Assembly (NCBI GenBank): GCA_038330145.1
Contig: JBBQNR010000004.1
Location: 26,845 to 90,844 of the forward strand
DNA: 64,000 nucleotides
Source of the DNA: JBBQNR01 sp038330145
Lineage (GTDB): Bacteria > Actinomycetota > Thermoleophilia > Solirubrobacterales > JBBDJG01
Direction of reading: 5' to 3'
Part shown: piece after piece, positions 27,137 through 34,710 of the stretch
Layout of the letters: every line of letters starts with the position of its first letter
Position numbering within the stretch: the first letter of the stretch is position 1
The notes under the pieces: model-generated
The model's input: only the letters and a program-made list of their open reading frames with translations
Databases searched by the model: none
What the model was told of the DNA's origin: nothing
Made by a program: the position numbers and the translations under genes

Positions 27137-28370
27137 GTTGCCGGCTGAGTCGGCGCGCCGCCCGCTGTCGGTGACGATCGACGCCCGCATCCTGCGCGGC
27201 GACTTCTCGGGCGCCCAGGCCGCGACGCTGGACCTGATCGAGCTGCTGGGCGGTATCGAGGAGCTGAGGGTGCGGGTGCTCGTCGACCCCGCGATCGGCG
27301 CGCAGGCGGAAGCCGCGATCGACCGCGCCGGAGTTGAGCGGCTGCCGTTCGAGCAGGCCGGGCCGGGCATCGACCGAACCGACATCGTGCACCGTCCGTA
27401 CCAGGTGACGTCGGAGCAGGACCTCGAGCTGCTCGCGCGCCTCGGTCAGCGGCTGATCATCACGCAGCTCGATCTGATCGCCTTCCACAACCCCGGCTAC
27501 TTCGACTCAACCGAGAGCTGGCGCCGGCACCAGCGATTGACTCGCCGCGCGCTGGCGCTGGCCGACCAGGTCGTCTTCCTGAGCGATCACGCCGCGAGCG
27601 ACGCTGTTCACGAGGGCCTGGTCGAACGCGAGCGCACCCGTGTGGTGCCGATGGTCGTGACCCGCGATGCGCCGGCACAGAATGCTCGCCGGCCGGCCGG
27701 CGCGCCCGACGGAGCGTTCCTGCTCACGATCGGCAACGACTTCCGTCACAAGAACCGCCTGTTCGCGATCGAGTTGCTGGCCGAGCTTCGCGAGCGCGGC
27801 TGGCAGGGTGGTCTGGTGCTGGCGGGCGCGAACGTCGGCCCCGGCTCGTCGCGGCCGGAGGAGGCCGCATACCTGTCGGAGCATCCGCAGCTGGCTCCGT
27901 TCGTGCACGACCTTCCGGCCGTGACGGAGGCGGAGAAGGCATGGCTCTACTCGCACACCACGGCGGTTGCCTACCCGAGTGCTGATGAGGGCTTCGGGTT
28001 GATCCCGTTCGAGGCCGCCCGAGCCGGCGTGCCCAGCCTGTTCGCGCATCAGGCCTCGCTGGCGGAGACGCTCCCGGCGGAGGCCGCCGTGCTGGTTCCC
28101 TGGGACGCCGCGGCATCGGCCGAGCGGGCGCTTCCGTTGCTGGGCGAAGGGCCGCAGCGAGAGCGCCACCTCGCCCTGGTTAGGACCGCGGCGGAGCATC
28201 TGGGCGACACGGAATCGGTGCGGGCCAGGCTGCTCGAGGCCTACGATCGCGGGGCCGCCGCGAAACCTCGGGCGCCAGCCTCGCCGGGCGCCGCAAATCC
28301 GTTCACGCGAGCAGGCCGAGCGCTGCTCGGACGCCTGCGCCGGATCGGGGACCGACTTCGGCGACGGTAG
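27111..28370 (+). CDS. GT4-family glycosyltransferase
   Basis: A GT-B enzyme of about 419 residues. LSVTIDARILRGDFSGAQ is a GT4-like opening; the donor domain has FLLTIGNDFRHKNRLFAIEL and ADEGFGLIPFEAARAGVPS. The N-terminal half includes DIVHRPYQVTSEQDLELL and HNPGYFDSTESWRRHQ, seen in a subgroup of actinobacterial GT4 proteins. Start choice is open: GTG 27111 (overlapping the upstream gene), TTG 27138 just after the upstream stop, or GTG 27171. The basic C-terminal tail (RLRRIGDRLRRR) could contact the membrane. It is cotranscribed with the next gene 10 bp away. Confidence 0.85.
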   Translation: MGHPSLPAELPAESARRPLSVTIDARILRGDFSGAQAATLDLIELLGGIEELRVRVLVDPAIGAQAEAAIDRAGVERLPFEQAGPGIDRTDIVHRPYQVTSEQDLELLARLGQRLIITQLDLIAFHNPGYFDSTESWRRHQRLTRRALALADQVVFLSDHAASDAVHEGLVERERTRVVPMVVTRDAPAQNARRPAGAPDGAFLLTIGNDFRHKNRLFAIELLAELRERGWQGGLVLAGANVGPGSSRPEEAAYLSEHPQLAPFVHDLPAVTEAEKAWLYSHTTAVAYPSADEGFGLIPFEAARAGVPSLFAHQASLAETLPAEAAVLVPWDAAASAERALPLLGEGPQRERHLALVRTAAEHLGDTESVRARLLEAYDRGAAAKPRAPASPGAANPFTRAGRALLGRLRRIGDRLRRR

Positions 28371-28380
28371 CCTGTCGCCC

Positions 28381-29013
28381 TTGTCCTCCTTCGCCGTCCC
28401 ACCCCGGTTGCGTCGCACCTTGCCCCGGCCGCTACGTGAGCTTGCGCAGCGCGCGCTCGCCCTGAGGCGATTCGATGCCGGCGTCGTCGACCTGCCGCCG
28501 CCGCGCGCAAAGCGGCGCCACCTTCTGAGCCTGTTCAGGGAACGGGGGCACGACTGCTTCGTGGAGGCGGGGACCTACCTCGGCGACACTGTCCAGTTCT
28601 TCCTGCCCCATGCCGGTCGCATCATCTCGGTCGAGCTCGACGACGAGCTGTGGCGGGCGGCCTCGGAGCGCTTCGTCGGTCATCCGCAGGTGACGATCGT
28701 GAGGGGCGACGCCGAGCAGGAGATCCCACGCATCGTCGGCGAGCTGGAGCTGCCGCCGCTGGTCTGGCTCGACGGGCACCACTCGGGCGAGGGAACGTCT
28801 CAGGGCGAGCACGCCGAGCCGGCGGTGGCGATCGTAGAACGCCTCGGCCAGACGCGGGTCCCGCCCGGGACCACGATCGTGGTCGACGACCTGCGGCTGT
28901 TCGGGCGCCTGCCCGAGTTCCCGGCGCTGGAGTCGCTCACCTCCGCCGCGCGAGCGGCCTGGCCGGACGCTCAGATCCGCGTCGGGCTCGACGCGCTCGT
29001 CATCGCGCTCTAG
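28381..29013 (+). CDS. Methyltransferase-like Rossmann protein
   Basis: A 210-residue protein read from TTG. The core DCFVEAGTYLGDTVQFFLPH resembles SAM motif I, IISVELDDELWRAASERF supplies the acidic loop, and PLVWLDGHHSGEG followed by GTTIVVDDLRLFG resembles class I methyltransferases of the CmcI/macrocin type. The DGHHSGEG and VVDD residues could bind metal and act as a catalytic site. It closes the plus-strand unit with the GT-C-like and GT4 genes. Its stop codon lies in a 20-bp tandem duplication shared with the convergent gene. Confidence 0.75.
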   Translation: MSSFAVPPRLRRTLPRPLRELAQRALALRRFDAGVVDLPPPRAKRRHLLSLFRERGHDCFVEAGTYLGDTVQFFLPHAGRIISVELDDELWRAASERFVGHPQVTIVRGDAEQEIPRIVGELELPPLVWLDGHHSGEGTSQGEHAEPAVAIVERLGQTRVPPGTTIVVDDLRLFGRLPEFPALESLTSAARAAWPDAQIRVGLDALVIAL

Positions 29014-29045
29014 AGATCACGCGCGTGCTCTAGAGATCACGCGCG
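29007..29045. repeat. 20-bp tandem duplication across two convergent stop codons
   Basis: GCTCTAGAGATCACGCGCG occurs at 29007-29025 and again at 29027-29045. The first copy holds the TAG of the plus-strand gene (29011-29013) and the TGA of the minus-strand gene (29017-29019). The second copy lies inside the minus-strand gene's last codons. It looks like a recent slippage duplication that extended or re-set the C-terminus of the minus-strand protein. Confidence 0.8.
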
Positions 29046-31497
29046 CCCGCTCGGGCCAGAGCGCCTGCAGCTCCTCGATCCGCGCGCGCATCAGCTCCCC
29101 GATCGCCTGCGGTGAGTACATGCGCTCGACGTCCTCGCGCGCGCGCGCTCCCTTCTCCGCGGCTTCATCGGGGTTCTCCACAACGCGTCGCATCAACGCC
29201 GCCGCCTGGGCGACGTCGGGGTCGGCCCAGGTCCCGTGGGAGGGATAGATCTCGCAATCCGCTCCGACGCGAACCATCCCGAACGGCACCGGATAGCTGT
29301 TGTGCTCCGTCATGAAGTCGGCCGGGCCGGAGAAGGCGGTGGCGATCACCGGCTTGCCGAGCGCCATGCACTCCGCCAGCGTGAGACCGAAACCCTCGCT
29401 GCGGTGCAGCGACACGTAGCAGTCGCAGGCGGTCACCAGAGCGTCGCGCTCGCGCGCCCCCAGCGAACGATCGACGACGTGGATGTCCGGCCGGTCCCGC
29501 GCCGCCCACAGCAACTGCTCGAGAGCGTGCGGCCTGTGCACGCCGTTGATGGTCTTGATCACGAGCTGAGGTCCCTCGCCCGCCTCGAACGCCAGCCTGA
29601 AGGCCTCGACCAGGCCGACCGGGTTCTTGCGCTGGATGGTGCTGAAGAAGTCGAACATGAACATGAACCGGAAGCCGCCGGGCAGGCCGAGGTCGAGTTG
29701 CACGTCGCCGGGGTCCGGGCGCAAGACGGGCGGCGGCATCCGGCGCACTGGGATCGACGCGGCCCGGGCGAGGTTGTCGGCGACGTAGTCGGTGTAGACC
29801 CAGATCTCGTCCAGCAGCTCGAACGAGTTCTTCCAGCGCTCGGGCACCTGATCGGTCTCCCAGGCCCAGACGCCGATCGCCGGCCGTTCCTCGAAGAAGT
29901 CCTCGCCCACCGTCTCTGCGAACCGGGGCAGCTCGTCGGCGTTGAGGCAGATGAGCCGGAACCCGTTCGATGCGGCTCCGTCGATGTCGGTGTAGGCGAC
30001 GCGGGCATAGTCCTCGTGCGGGTCGGCCGCCAGCTTCACGAACTCGCGCACGTCGACGGTCGAGGTGGAAACGGGAACGGCGACCTGCTCGAGCGCACGC
30101 ACGTAGCCGCGCGCGGCCTCACCCAGACCCAGCGTGCCGCCGAAGAGGCCGCTGACGTGCACGGACAGGTCGGGCCTGCGGCCGCGCGGCAGCGGTGCCA
30201 GCGGCCGCCGGCGCCTGCCGGATCCGGGCGCGGCTCTCTCCAGGCCGGGCGGGGGAGGCGGCAGGAACCGCTCCGGGATCTCCATCTCGACGACGCCGAA
30301 GACCCACACCCAGCCGGCGAAGCCCGAGCCGTCGGGACCGTCGAGGAAGGGATAGGCCACGGCGAGATCCGCCCGCTCGCCGTAGACGCGGTACAGGTAG
30401 CGGTTGATGCCGAAGCCCGCGCCATGGGGAGCTGGCCCCTCCAGCCAGCGCATGAACGCTTCGGCGCCCTCGGCGCTGAAGAGGTCGCCGAAGTCCTCGC
30501 CCGCGGCGGCGGCGTCGGCCAGCAGCAGGGATAGGCGGTCGTCGAAGGTGAGCCCGTTCGGGAGCGTGCGGCCGACGTCGGCGCGTCGGCGAGGGTCCTT
30601 CCATCCCGCGTCCAGCAGGCGGCGGGTGTACGACTCGACCAGCGCCGCCAGCAGCGGGTCGTCGCTCAGGCGCACCCTGTCCGCGTCCGGGCTGAGCAGG
30701 AACGGGCGCCCCGGATCGAAGCCCTCCAGGTGCAAGAACCGCAGCGGGCGGTCGTCGACCGTGGTTCGTCCCTGGTCGCTGGCAAGGGTGCGCTCGTGAA
30801 GGTTCCAGTAGCCCACGGCCGATGCCGGATCGGACAGTGTGGCCACGCCGGTGAAGACGCTCGGCGCGAGATCGATCCAGCGGCTCAGCTCGCGGGGGGC
30901 GTTGGGAGACTGCGCGGTCGAGGTGGCGACCGGCGCAGCCGCCGCTCGCGCGACCCGCCCCGCCCACCACCGCGCCAGCTCGAGACCCTCCTGGCCGCGC
31001 ATCGCCACCAGCGAGGCCCCCAGCGATCCGGCACGGCGCAGCTCCGCGGCGCCGGGCCGCCTGCCGTCGTCGGGCAGCCGCCCGAGCAGGCGAGGCGCCA
31101 GCAGCGCCCGATTACCCTCCAGCGTCGTAACGACCGGTTGAAGCGGGGCGTTGACGTCCACCGCGACGTCGAGGTAAACGACCTCGCCCGCCTTTCCTTG
31201 TGCCTTTCCTTGCGCCGCTCGTTGCTCCGCTCCTTGCTCCAGCAGCCAGGCGATCAGGTGCGGCTTCAGGAACTCGGTCTGGTCGGCCCAGCCACCGGCC
31301 GGCGGCATGCCATCGGGGGGCAGGGGCAGCAGATCCTGCGGCCATACGACCACGAATGGCTCGCCGGCCGCATCCGTGCTGCCGGAGCCGAGACGCAACA
31401 GCGTCAGCTCAGCGCCGGGATGGTGCTCGTGCAGACGCTGCGCCAGCACGCGCCCCTGCGGTAGCTGCGCGGCGTTTGCGATCGTGCAGAATCTCAC
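29017..31497 (-). CDS. Two-domain glycosyltransferase (GT-A-like N-terminus plus GT4)
   Basis: An 826-residue fusion. Residues 1 to about 290 begin MRFCTIANAAQLPQGRVLAQ, the opening of a GT8-like nucleotide-diphosphosugar transferase family, with EVVYLDVAVDVNAP in place of a DxD site. Residues about 300-440 are a linker with a predicted helical DUF-like part. From about residue 444 (LSVHVSGLFGGTLGLGEAARG) a GT4 domain follows, with DFFSTIQRKNPVGLVEAF and RSEGFGLTLAECMALGKPV. It could add two residues in succession. A short slippage-like repeat (AQGKAQGKAG, residues 95-104) lies in the N-terminal domain. Confidence 0.82.
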   Translation of the reverse strand: MRFCTIANAAQLPQGRVLAQRLHEHHPGAELTLLRLGSGSTDAAGEPFVVVWPQDLLPLPPDGMPPAGGWADQTEFLKPHLIAWLLEQGAEQRAAQGKAQGKAGEVVYLDVAVDVNAPLQPVVTTLEGNRALLAPRLLGRLPDDGRRPGAAELRRAGSLGASLVAMRGQEGLELARWWAGRVARAAAAPVATSTAQSPNAPRELSRWIDLAPSVFTGVATLSDPASAVGYWNLHERTLASDQGRTTVDDRPLRFLHLEGFDPGRPFLLSPDADRVRLSDDPLLAALVESYTRRLLDAGWKDPRRRADVGRTLPNGLTFDDRLSLLLADAAAAGEDFGDLFSAEGAEAFMRWLEGPAPHGAGFGINRYLYRVYGERADLAVAYPFLDGPDGSGFAGWVWVFGVVEMEIPERFLPPPPPGLERAAPGSGRRRRPLAPLPRGRRPDLSVHVSGLFGGTLGLGEAARGYVRALEQVAVPVSTSTVDVREFVKLAADPHEDYARVAYTDIDGAASNGFRLICLNADELPRFAETVGEDFFEERPAIGVWAWETDQVPERWKNSFELLDEIWVYTDYVADNLARAASIPVRRMPPPVLRPDPGDVQLDLGLPGGFRFMFMFDFFSTIQRKNPVGLVEAFRLAFEAGEGPQLVIKTINGVHRPHALEQLLWAARDRPDIHVVDRSLGARERDALVTACDCYVSLHRSEGFGLTLAECMALGKPVIATAFSGPADFMTEHNSYPVPFGMVRVGADCEIYPSHGTWADPDVAQAAALMRRVVENPDEAAEKGARAREDVERMYSPQAIGELMRARIEELQALWPERARVISRARA

Positions 31498-31548
31498 CGC
31501 GTCCCTGTCTGCCTCGATTTCGGCGCCTCAGACACAGCAGGCATTTCG

Positions 31549-32574
31549 TCAGAGGCGCTTGGTCGCCACGAGCGCGTACTCGCCCTCGCCGAAGCGGTCG
31601 TCCTCCACGTGCCCGCTCCCGAGCGGATGGAAGACGTACGCGGAGGCGAAGCCGGCCAGCCGGCACAGCACCAGCAGCACCTCGGGGAAGAGGGGGTGGC
31701 GGTGCGTCGGGTCCACCCAGAAGGTCTTCAGCGCGTGCGGCGCGTGCGGGTTCACAGTCTCCGCGACGAAGATGCCGCCGGGGCGAAGCCGCGACAGCGA
31801 CAGCCGCAGGAAGCGCTGCAGCTCCTGGTAGCCGAGGTGCTCGACGAGCTGGGCCGAGAAGACAGCGCCCAGCTCCTGCTCCAGGTCGTGTTCCAGGAAG
31901 TGGTTGACGTCGGCGACGTGAACGTTTTCGTGACCCTTAGTGCGGCAGCGTTCGGCCATCGCCTCGTCCGCGTCCACTCCCAGGTACGTGATGCCGCGCT
32001 CGCGCATCAGGTCCAGGAACTCGCCGCGACCGCAGCCGGCGTCGAGCACCGGCTGATGTGGTTTCACGAGGTCCAGGAACACCTGCTGGCGCTTTCGCAC
32101 CCGCTCCTCCGGGCCGCGGAAGACCTGCTCGAAGTCGAGGTACGGCGCCTGCGACTCGCCGGGACCGTCGCGGTAGCCGAGCACCACACCGGCGGACGGT
32201 TCCCGGAACTGCTCCAGGGCGCCGGGCGCCGAGTAGGGAAGCGCGCGGCCCGCCGTCACCGCCTCCTCCGTCTCGGCAAGACGCGCCGTCAGCTTCTGAA
32301 GCGCTCCCATCAGCTCCTCGGTCAGGACCTCCAGCTGCATCCGCTCCTGGTCGCGCAGGCGGCGGTCGAGATCGTCGATCGCGTCGAGAAGCTTTCCGTC
32401 GACCGTCCGCTGGTAGCTCGTATAGGGCCGCAGCGCTCGCAACAGCGAGCGTCGGGCAAGCCGCAACAGGCCCCCTCGCCTGCGCGGTTGCGAGTCCGGC
32501 CCGCGCTGGGTCAACTCGCGCGCCACCCCTGCGGGGCGGGTTGAAGCTGCTGTGTCCTCGGACAGAGGCATCAT
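31549..32574 (-). CDS. SAM-dependent methyltransferase with coiled-coil N-terminus
   Basis: A 341-residue protein. Residues about 58-108 are a charged helical segment likely to form a coiled coil (DAIDDLDRRLRDQERMQLEV). The methyltransferase domain spans about 150-341: VLDAGCGRGEFLDLM (176-190), YLGVDADEAMAERC, SAQLVEHLGYQEL and LRPGGIFVAETVNPHAP. WVDPTHRHPLFPEVL is a substrate-side block seen in glycan methyltransferases. This architecture recalls chain-terminating methyltransferases that use coiled coils as molecular rulers (WbdD), which would fit the adjacent Wzm/Wzt exporter; that link is inference. It is divergent from the exporter ATPase. Confidence 0.83.
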   Translation of the reverse strand: MMPLSEDTAASTRPAGVARELTQRGPDSQPRRRGGLLRLARRSLLRALRPYTSYQRTVDGKLLDAIDDLDRRLRDQERMQLEVLTEELMGALQKLTARLAETEEAVTAGRALPYSAPGALEQFREPSAGVVLGYRDGPGESQAPYLDFEQVFRGPEERVRKRQQVFLDLVKPHQPVLDAGCGRGEFLDLMRERGITYLGVDADEAMAERCRTKGHENVHVADVNHFLEHDLEQELGAVFSAQLVEHLGYQELQRFLRLSLSRLRPGGIFVAETVNPHAPHALKTFWVDPTHRHPLFPEVLLVLCRLAGFASAYVFHPLGSGHVEDDRFGEGEYALVATKRL

Positions 32575-32617
32575 GGTACCGGCGCAGCCTACGACGGTTG
32601 TCGCCCAGCGACGTCCC

Positions 32618-32623
32618 TAGACT
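32618..32623 (+). promoter_or_regulatory. -10-like hexamer (TAGACT)
   Basis: TAGACT ends 9 nt before the ATG at 32633, giving a near-leaderless mRNA for the exporter genes. On the other strand TAGGCT (32586-32591) lies 11 nt before the ATG at 32574. Both sit in one 58-bp divergent gap. Confidence 0.3.
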
Positions 32624-32632
32624 GGCTGCCAG

Positions 32633-33874
32633 ATGGCAGGCGAACCGCAGGCAGCGGCGATCACCGTCGAGCACGTCAGCAAGCGCTTCCGGGTGCCGAA
32701 GGAGCGCTACGGCACCTTGAAGGAGCGGGCGCTGCACGGCTTCCGGCGCGGCGGCTACGAGACCCTGGAGGGACTGCACGACGTCTCCTTCTCCGTCCAG
32801 CCGGGGGAGTTCTTCGGCGTAGTGGGCCGCAACGGGTCGGGCAAGAGCACGCTGCTCAAGTGCCTGGCCGGCATCTACAGCACCGACGAGGGCAGCATCC
32901 GAGTCGACGGCCGCATGTCGACCTTCATCGAGCTCGGAGTCGGATTCAATCCCGACCTCGCCGCCGAGGACAACGTGGTGCTGAACGCGATCCTGCTGGG
33001 CCTCAGCCCGAGCGAGGCGCGCCGGCGCGTGGACGCGGTGATCGACTTTGCCGAGCTGCGCGAGTTCAAGGACATGAAGCTCAAGAACTACTCGTCCGGC
33101 ATGTACGTGCGGCTGGCGTTCGCCGTCATGATCCAGGTCGACGCCGAGGTGCTGCTGATCGACGAGGTGCTGGCGGTCGGCGACGCCGCCTTCCAGCACA
33201 AGTGCTATCGCGAGTTCAACCGCATGCGCGAGGACGGCCGCACGATCCTGTTCGTCACCCACGACATGAGCGCCGTCAACCGCTTCTGCCACCGAGCGCT
33301 GCTGCTGGAGCGCGGGCGGGTGGTGTCGATGGGCATCCCGCACGAGGTGTCCGGCGAGTACCTGGCGGTCAACTTCCGGCACGAGCGCAAGGTCGATGCC
33401 ACCGAGGCGACCGACCCGCTGCGCGACCGCGCCGCGTTCATCGCCGAGGCATGGTTCGAGGACGAGCGTGGCGAGCGTGTCGAGTTCCTGACCCAGGGAC
33501 AGTCGTGCGTCTGCAGGGTGCGGGTGGAGATCAACTGGGAGCTTCACGACCCGACCTTCGTGCTCGCGATCGAGAGCGAGGGCGGCGCGCGCGTGTTCGC
33601 GACCTCGAGCGCCTGGCTGGGCCAGGAGACAGGCTCCTTCACCGCCGGCGAGCAGGTCGTCTTCTCGGTCACGTTCGACAACCCGCTCGCGCCCGGCCGC
33701 TACTACATCTCTCCCCAGGTCACTCTCCTCACCGGTCCCCAGGCCGGCGTGGTCGACCGCCGCGACCGGGCCGCGGCCACCGTCGTGACGGGCACCGACG
33801 ACGACGGCGCCCTGGTCAGCATCCCGCACGACTTCACGCTCGAGCGCATCAGCGCCCGGGAGCTGTCGGCTTGA
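32633..33874 (+). CDS. wzt: ABC transporter ATP-binding subunit of glycan exporter
   Basis: A 413-residue Wzt/TagH-type ATPase. Walker A is GRNGSGKST, the signature is NYSSGMYVRLAF, Walker B is VLLIDEVLAVGDA, and the switch His is in FVTHDMS. Residues about 265-405 form the C-terminal immunoglobulin-like Wzt domain that recognises the non-reducing end of the polymer in O-antigen systems (WELHDPTFVLAIES, then FDNPLAPGRYYISPQV). The ATG at 32633 is well placed. The stop overlaps the TTG start of the permease gene. Its presence means the polymer is completed in the cytoplasm before export. Confidence 0.92.
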   Translation: MAGEPQAAAITVEHVSKRFRVPKERYGTLKERALHGFRRGGYETLEGLHDVSFSVQPGEFFGVVGRNGSGKSTLLKCLAGIYSTDEGSIRVDGRMSTFIELGVGFNPDLAAEDNVVLNAILLGLSPSEARRRVDAVIDFAELREFKDMKLKNYSSGMYVRLAFAVMIQVDAEVLLIDEVLAVGDAAFQHKCYREFNRMREDGRTILFVTHDMSAVNRFCHRALLLERGRVVSMGIPHEVSGEYLAVNFRHERKVDATEATDPLRDRAAFIAEAWFEDERGERVEFLTQGQSCVCRVRVEINWELHDPTFVLAIESEGGARVFATSSAWLGQETGSFTAGEQVVFSVTFDNPLAPGRYYISPQVTLLTGPQAGVVDRRDRAAATVVTGTDDDGALVSIPHDFTLERISARELSA

Positions 33875-34710
33875 GCGCGACCACCTCCGCGCCCGCGCTC
33901 GCCGGCCGGCCACAGAGCGACCGAGGCTGGCGGCGCTTCGCGACCATCACGCTGACGCTCGCCAAGAACGAGTTCAAGGTCCGCTACTTCGGCTCGGTGC
34001 TGGGTTACCTCTGGTCGCTGATGCGGCCGCTGATGGTGTTCGGCGTCCTCTATGTCGTCTTCACGCACGTCGTCAGGTTTGGCGGCGACATCCAGAACTA
34101 CCCACTCAAGCTGCTGCTCGCGATCGTGCTCTGGAGCTTCTTCGCGGAGGCCACCGGCCAGTCGATCGCTTCGCTCGTGCAGCGCGAGGGCCTGCTGCGG
34201 AAGGTGCCCTTCCCGCCGGCCGTGATCCCGCTCTCGGTGGCGCTCACGAGCTCCTTCAACCTGGGGCTGAACCTGGTGGTGGTGATCGTGTTCGTGCTCG
34301 TGACGGGGATCGCCCCGGCGCTCTCGTGGCTCGAGCTGCTGCCGCTGCTCCTGCTCCTGATCGCGCTCACCGTCGCCGTCTCGATGCTGCTGGCCGTGCT
34401 CTACGTTCCGTTTCGCGACATGGCACCGATCTGGGAGGTCGCGACCCAGATGCTGTTCTGGGGCACGCCGATCATCTATGTGATCGAGACCGTGCCGAAG
34501 GGGGCACGGGAGATCCTGATGGCCAACCCGCTGGCGGCGATCATCGAGCAGGCCAGGCACGCGATGATCGATCCCTCGGCGCCGAGCGCCGCCGCCTCCA
34601 GCGGCGGCGCCGTCAGGTTGCTGATCCCGCTGGCGGTGGTGGCGATCCTGCTGGCGTTGAGCCTCGTGCTCTACCGGCGGGCGAGGTCCACGCTCGCCGA
34701 GCGGCTCTGA
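33871..34710 (+). CDS. wzm: ABC-2 type permease of glycan exporter
   Basis: A 279-residue inner-membrane permease with about six transmembrane helices. It opens with a cytoplasmic interface segment (ITLTLAKNEFKVRYFGSVLG, then YLWSLMRPLM) typical of Wzm/TagG proteins. LLRKVPFPPAVIPLSVALTS and FWGTPIIYVIETVPKGAREI are further family blocks. Translation starts at TTG 33871, overlapping the ATPase stop (TTGA), which couples the subunits. The 3' end overlaps the opposite-strand gene by 40 bp. Confidence 0.92.
   Translation: MSATTSAPALAGRPQSDRGWRRFATITLTLAKNEFKVRYFGSVLGYLWSLMRPLMVFGVLYVVFTHVVRFGGDIQNYPLKLLLAIVLWSFFAEATGQSIASLVQREGLLRKVPFPPAVIPLSVALTSSFNLGLNLVVVIVFVLVTGIAPALSWLELLPLLLLLIALTVAVSMLLAVLYVPFRDMAPIWEVATQMLFWGTPIIYVIETVPKGAREILMANPLAAIIEQARHAMIDPSAPSAAASSGGAVRLLIPLAVVAILLALSLVLYRRARSTLAERL

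Noticed and set aside
31190..31250. Short CTTTCCTTG-like repeats inside the two-domain glycosyltransferase gene
   Set aside because: They keep the reading frame and encode a small AQGKAQGKAG loop; this is slippage within a coding region rather than a separate element.
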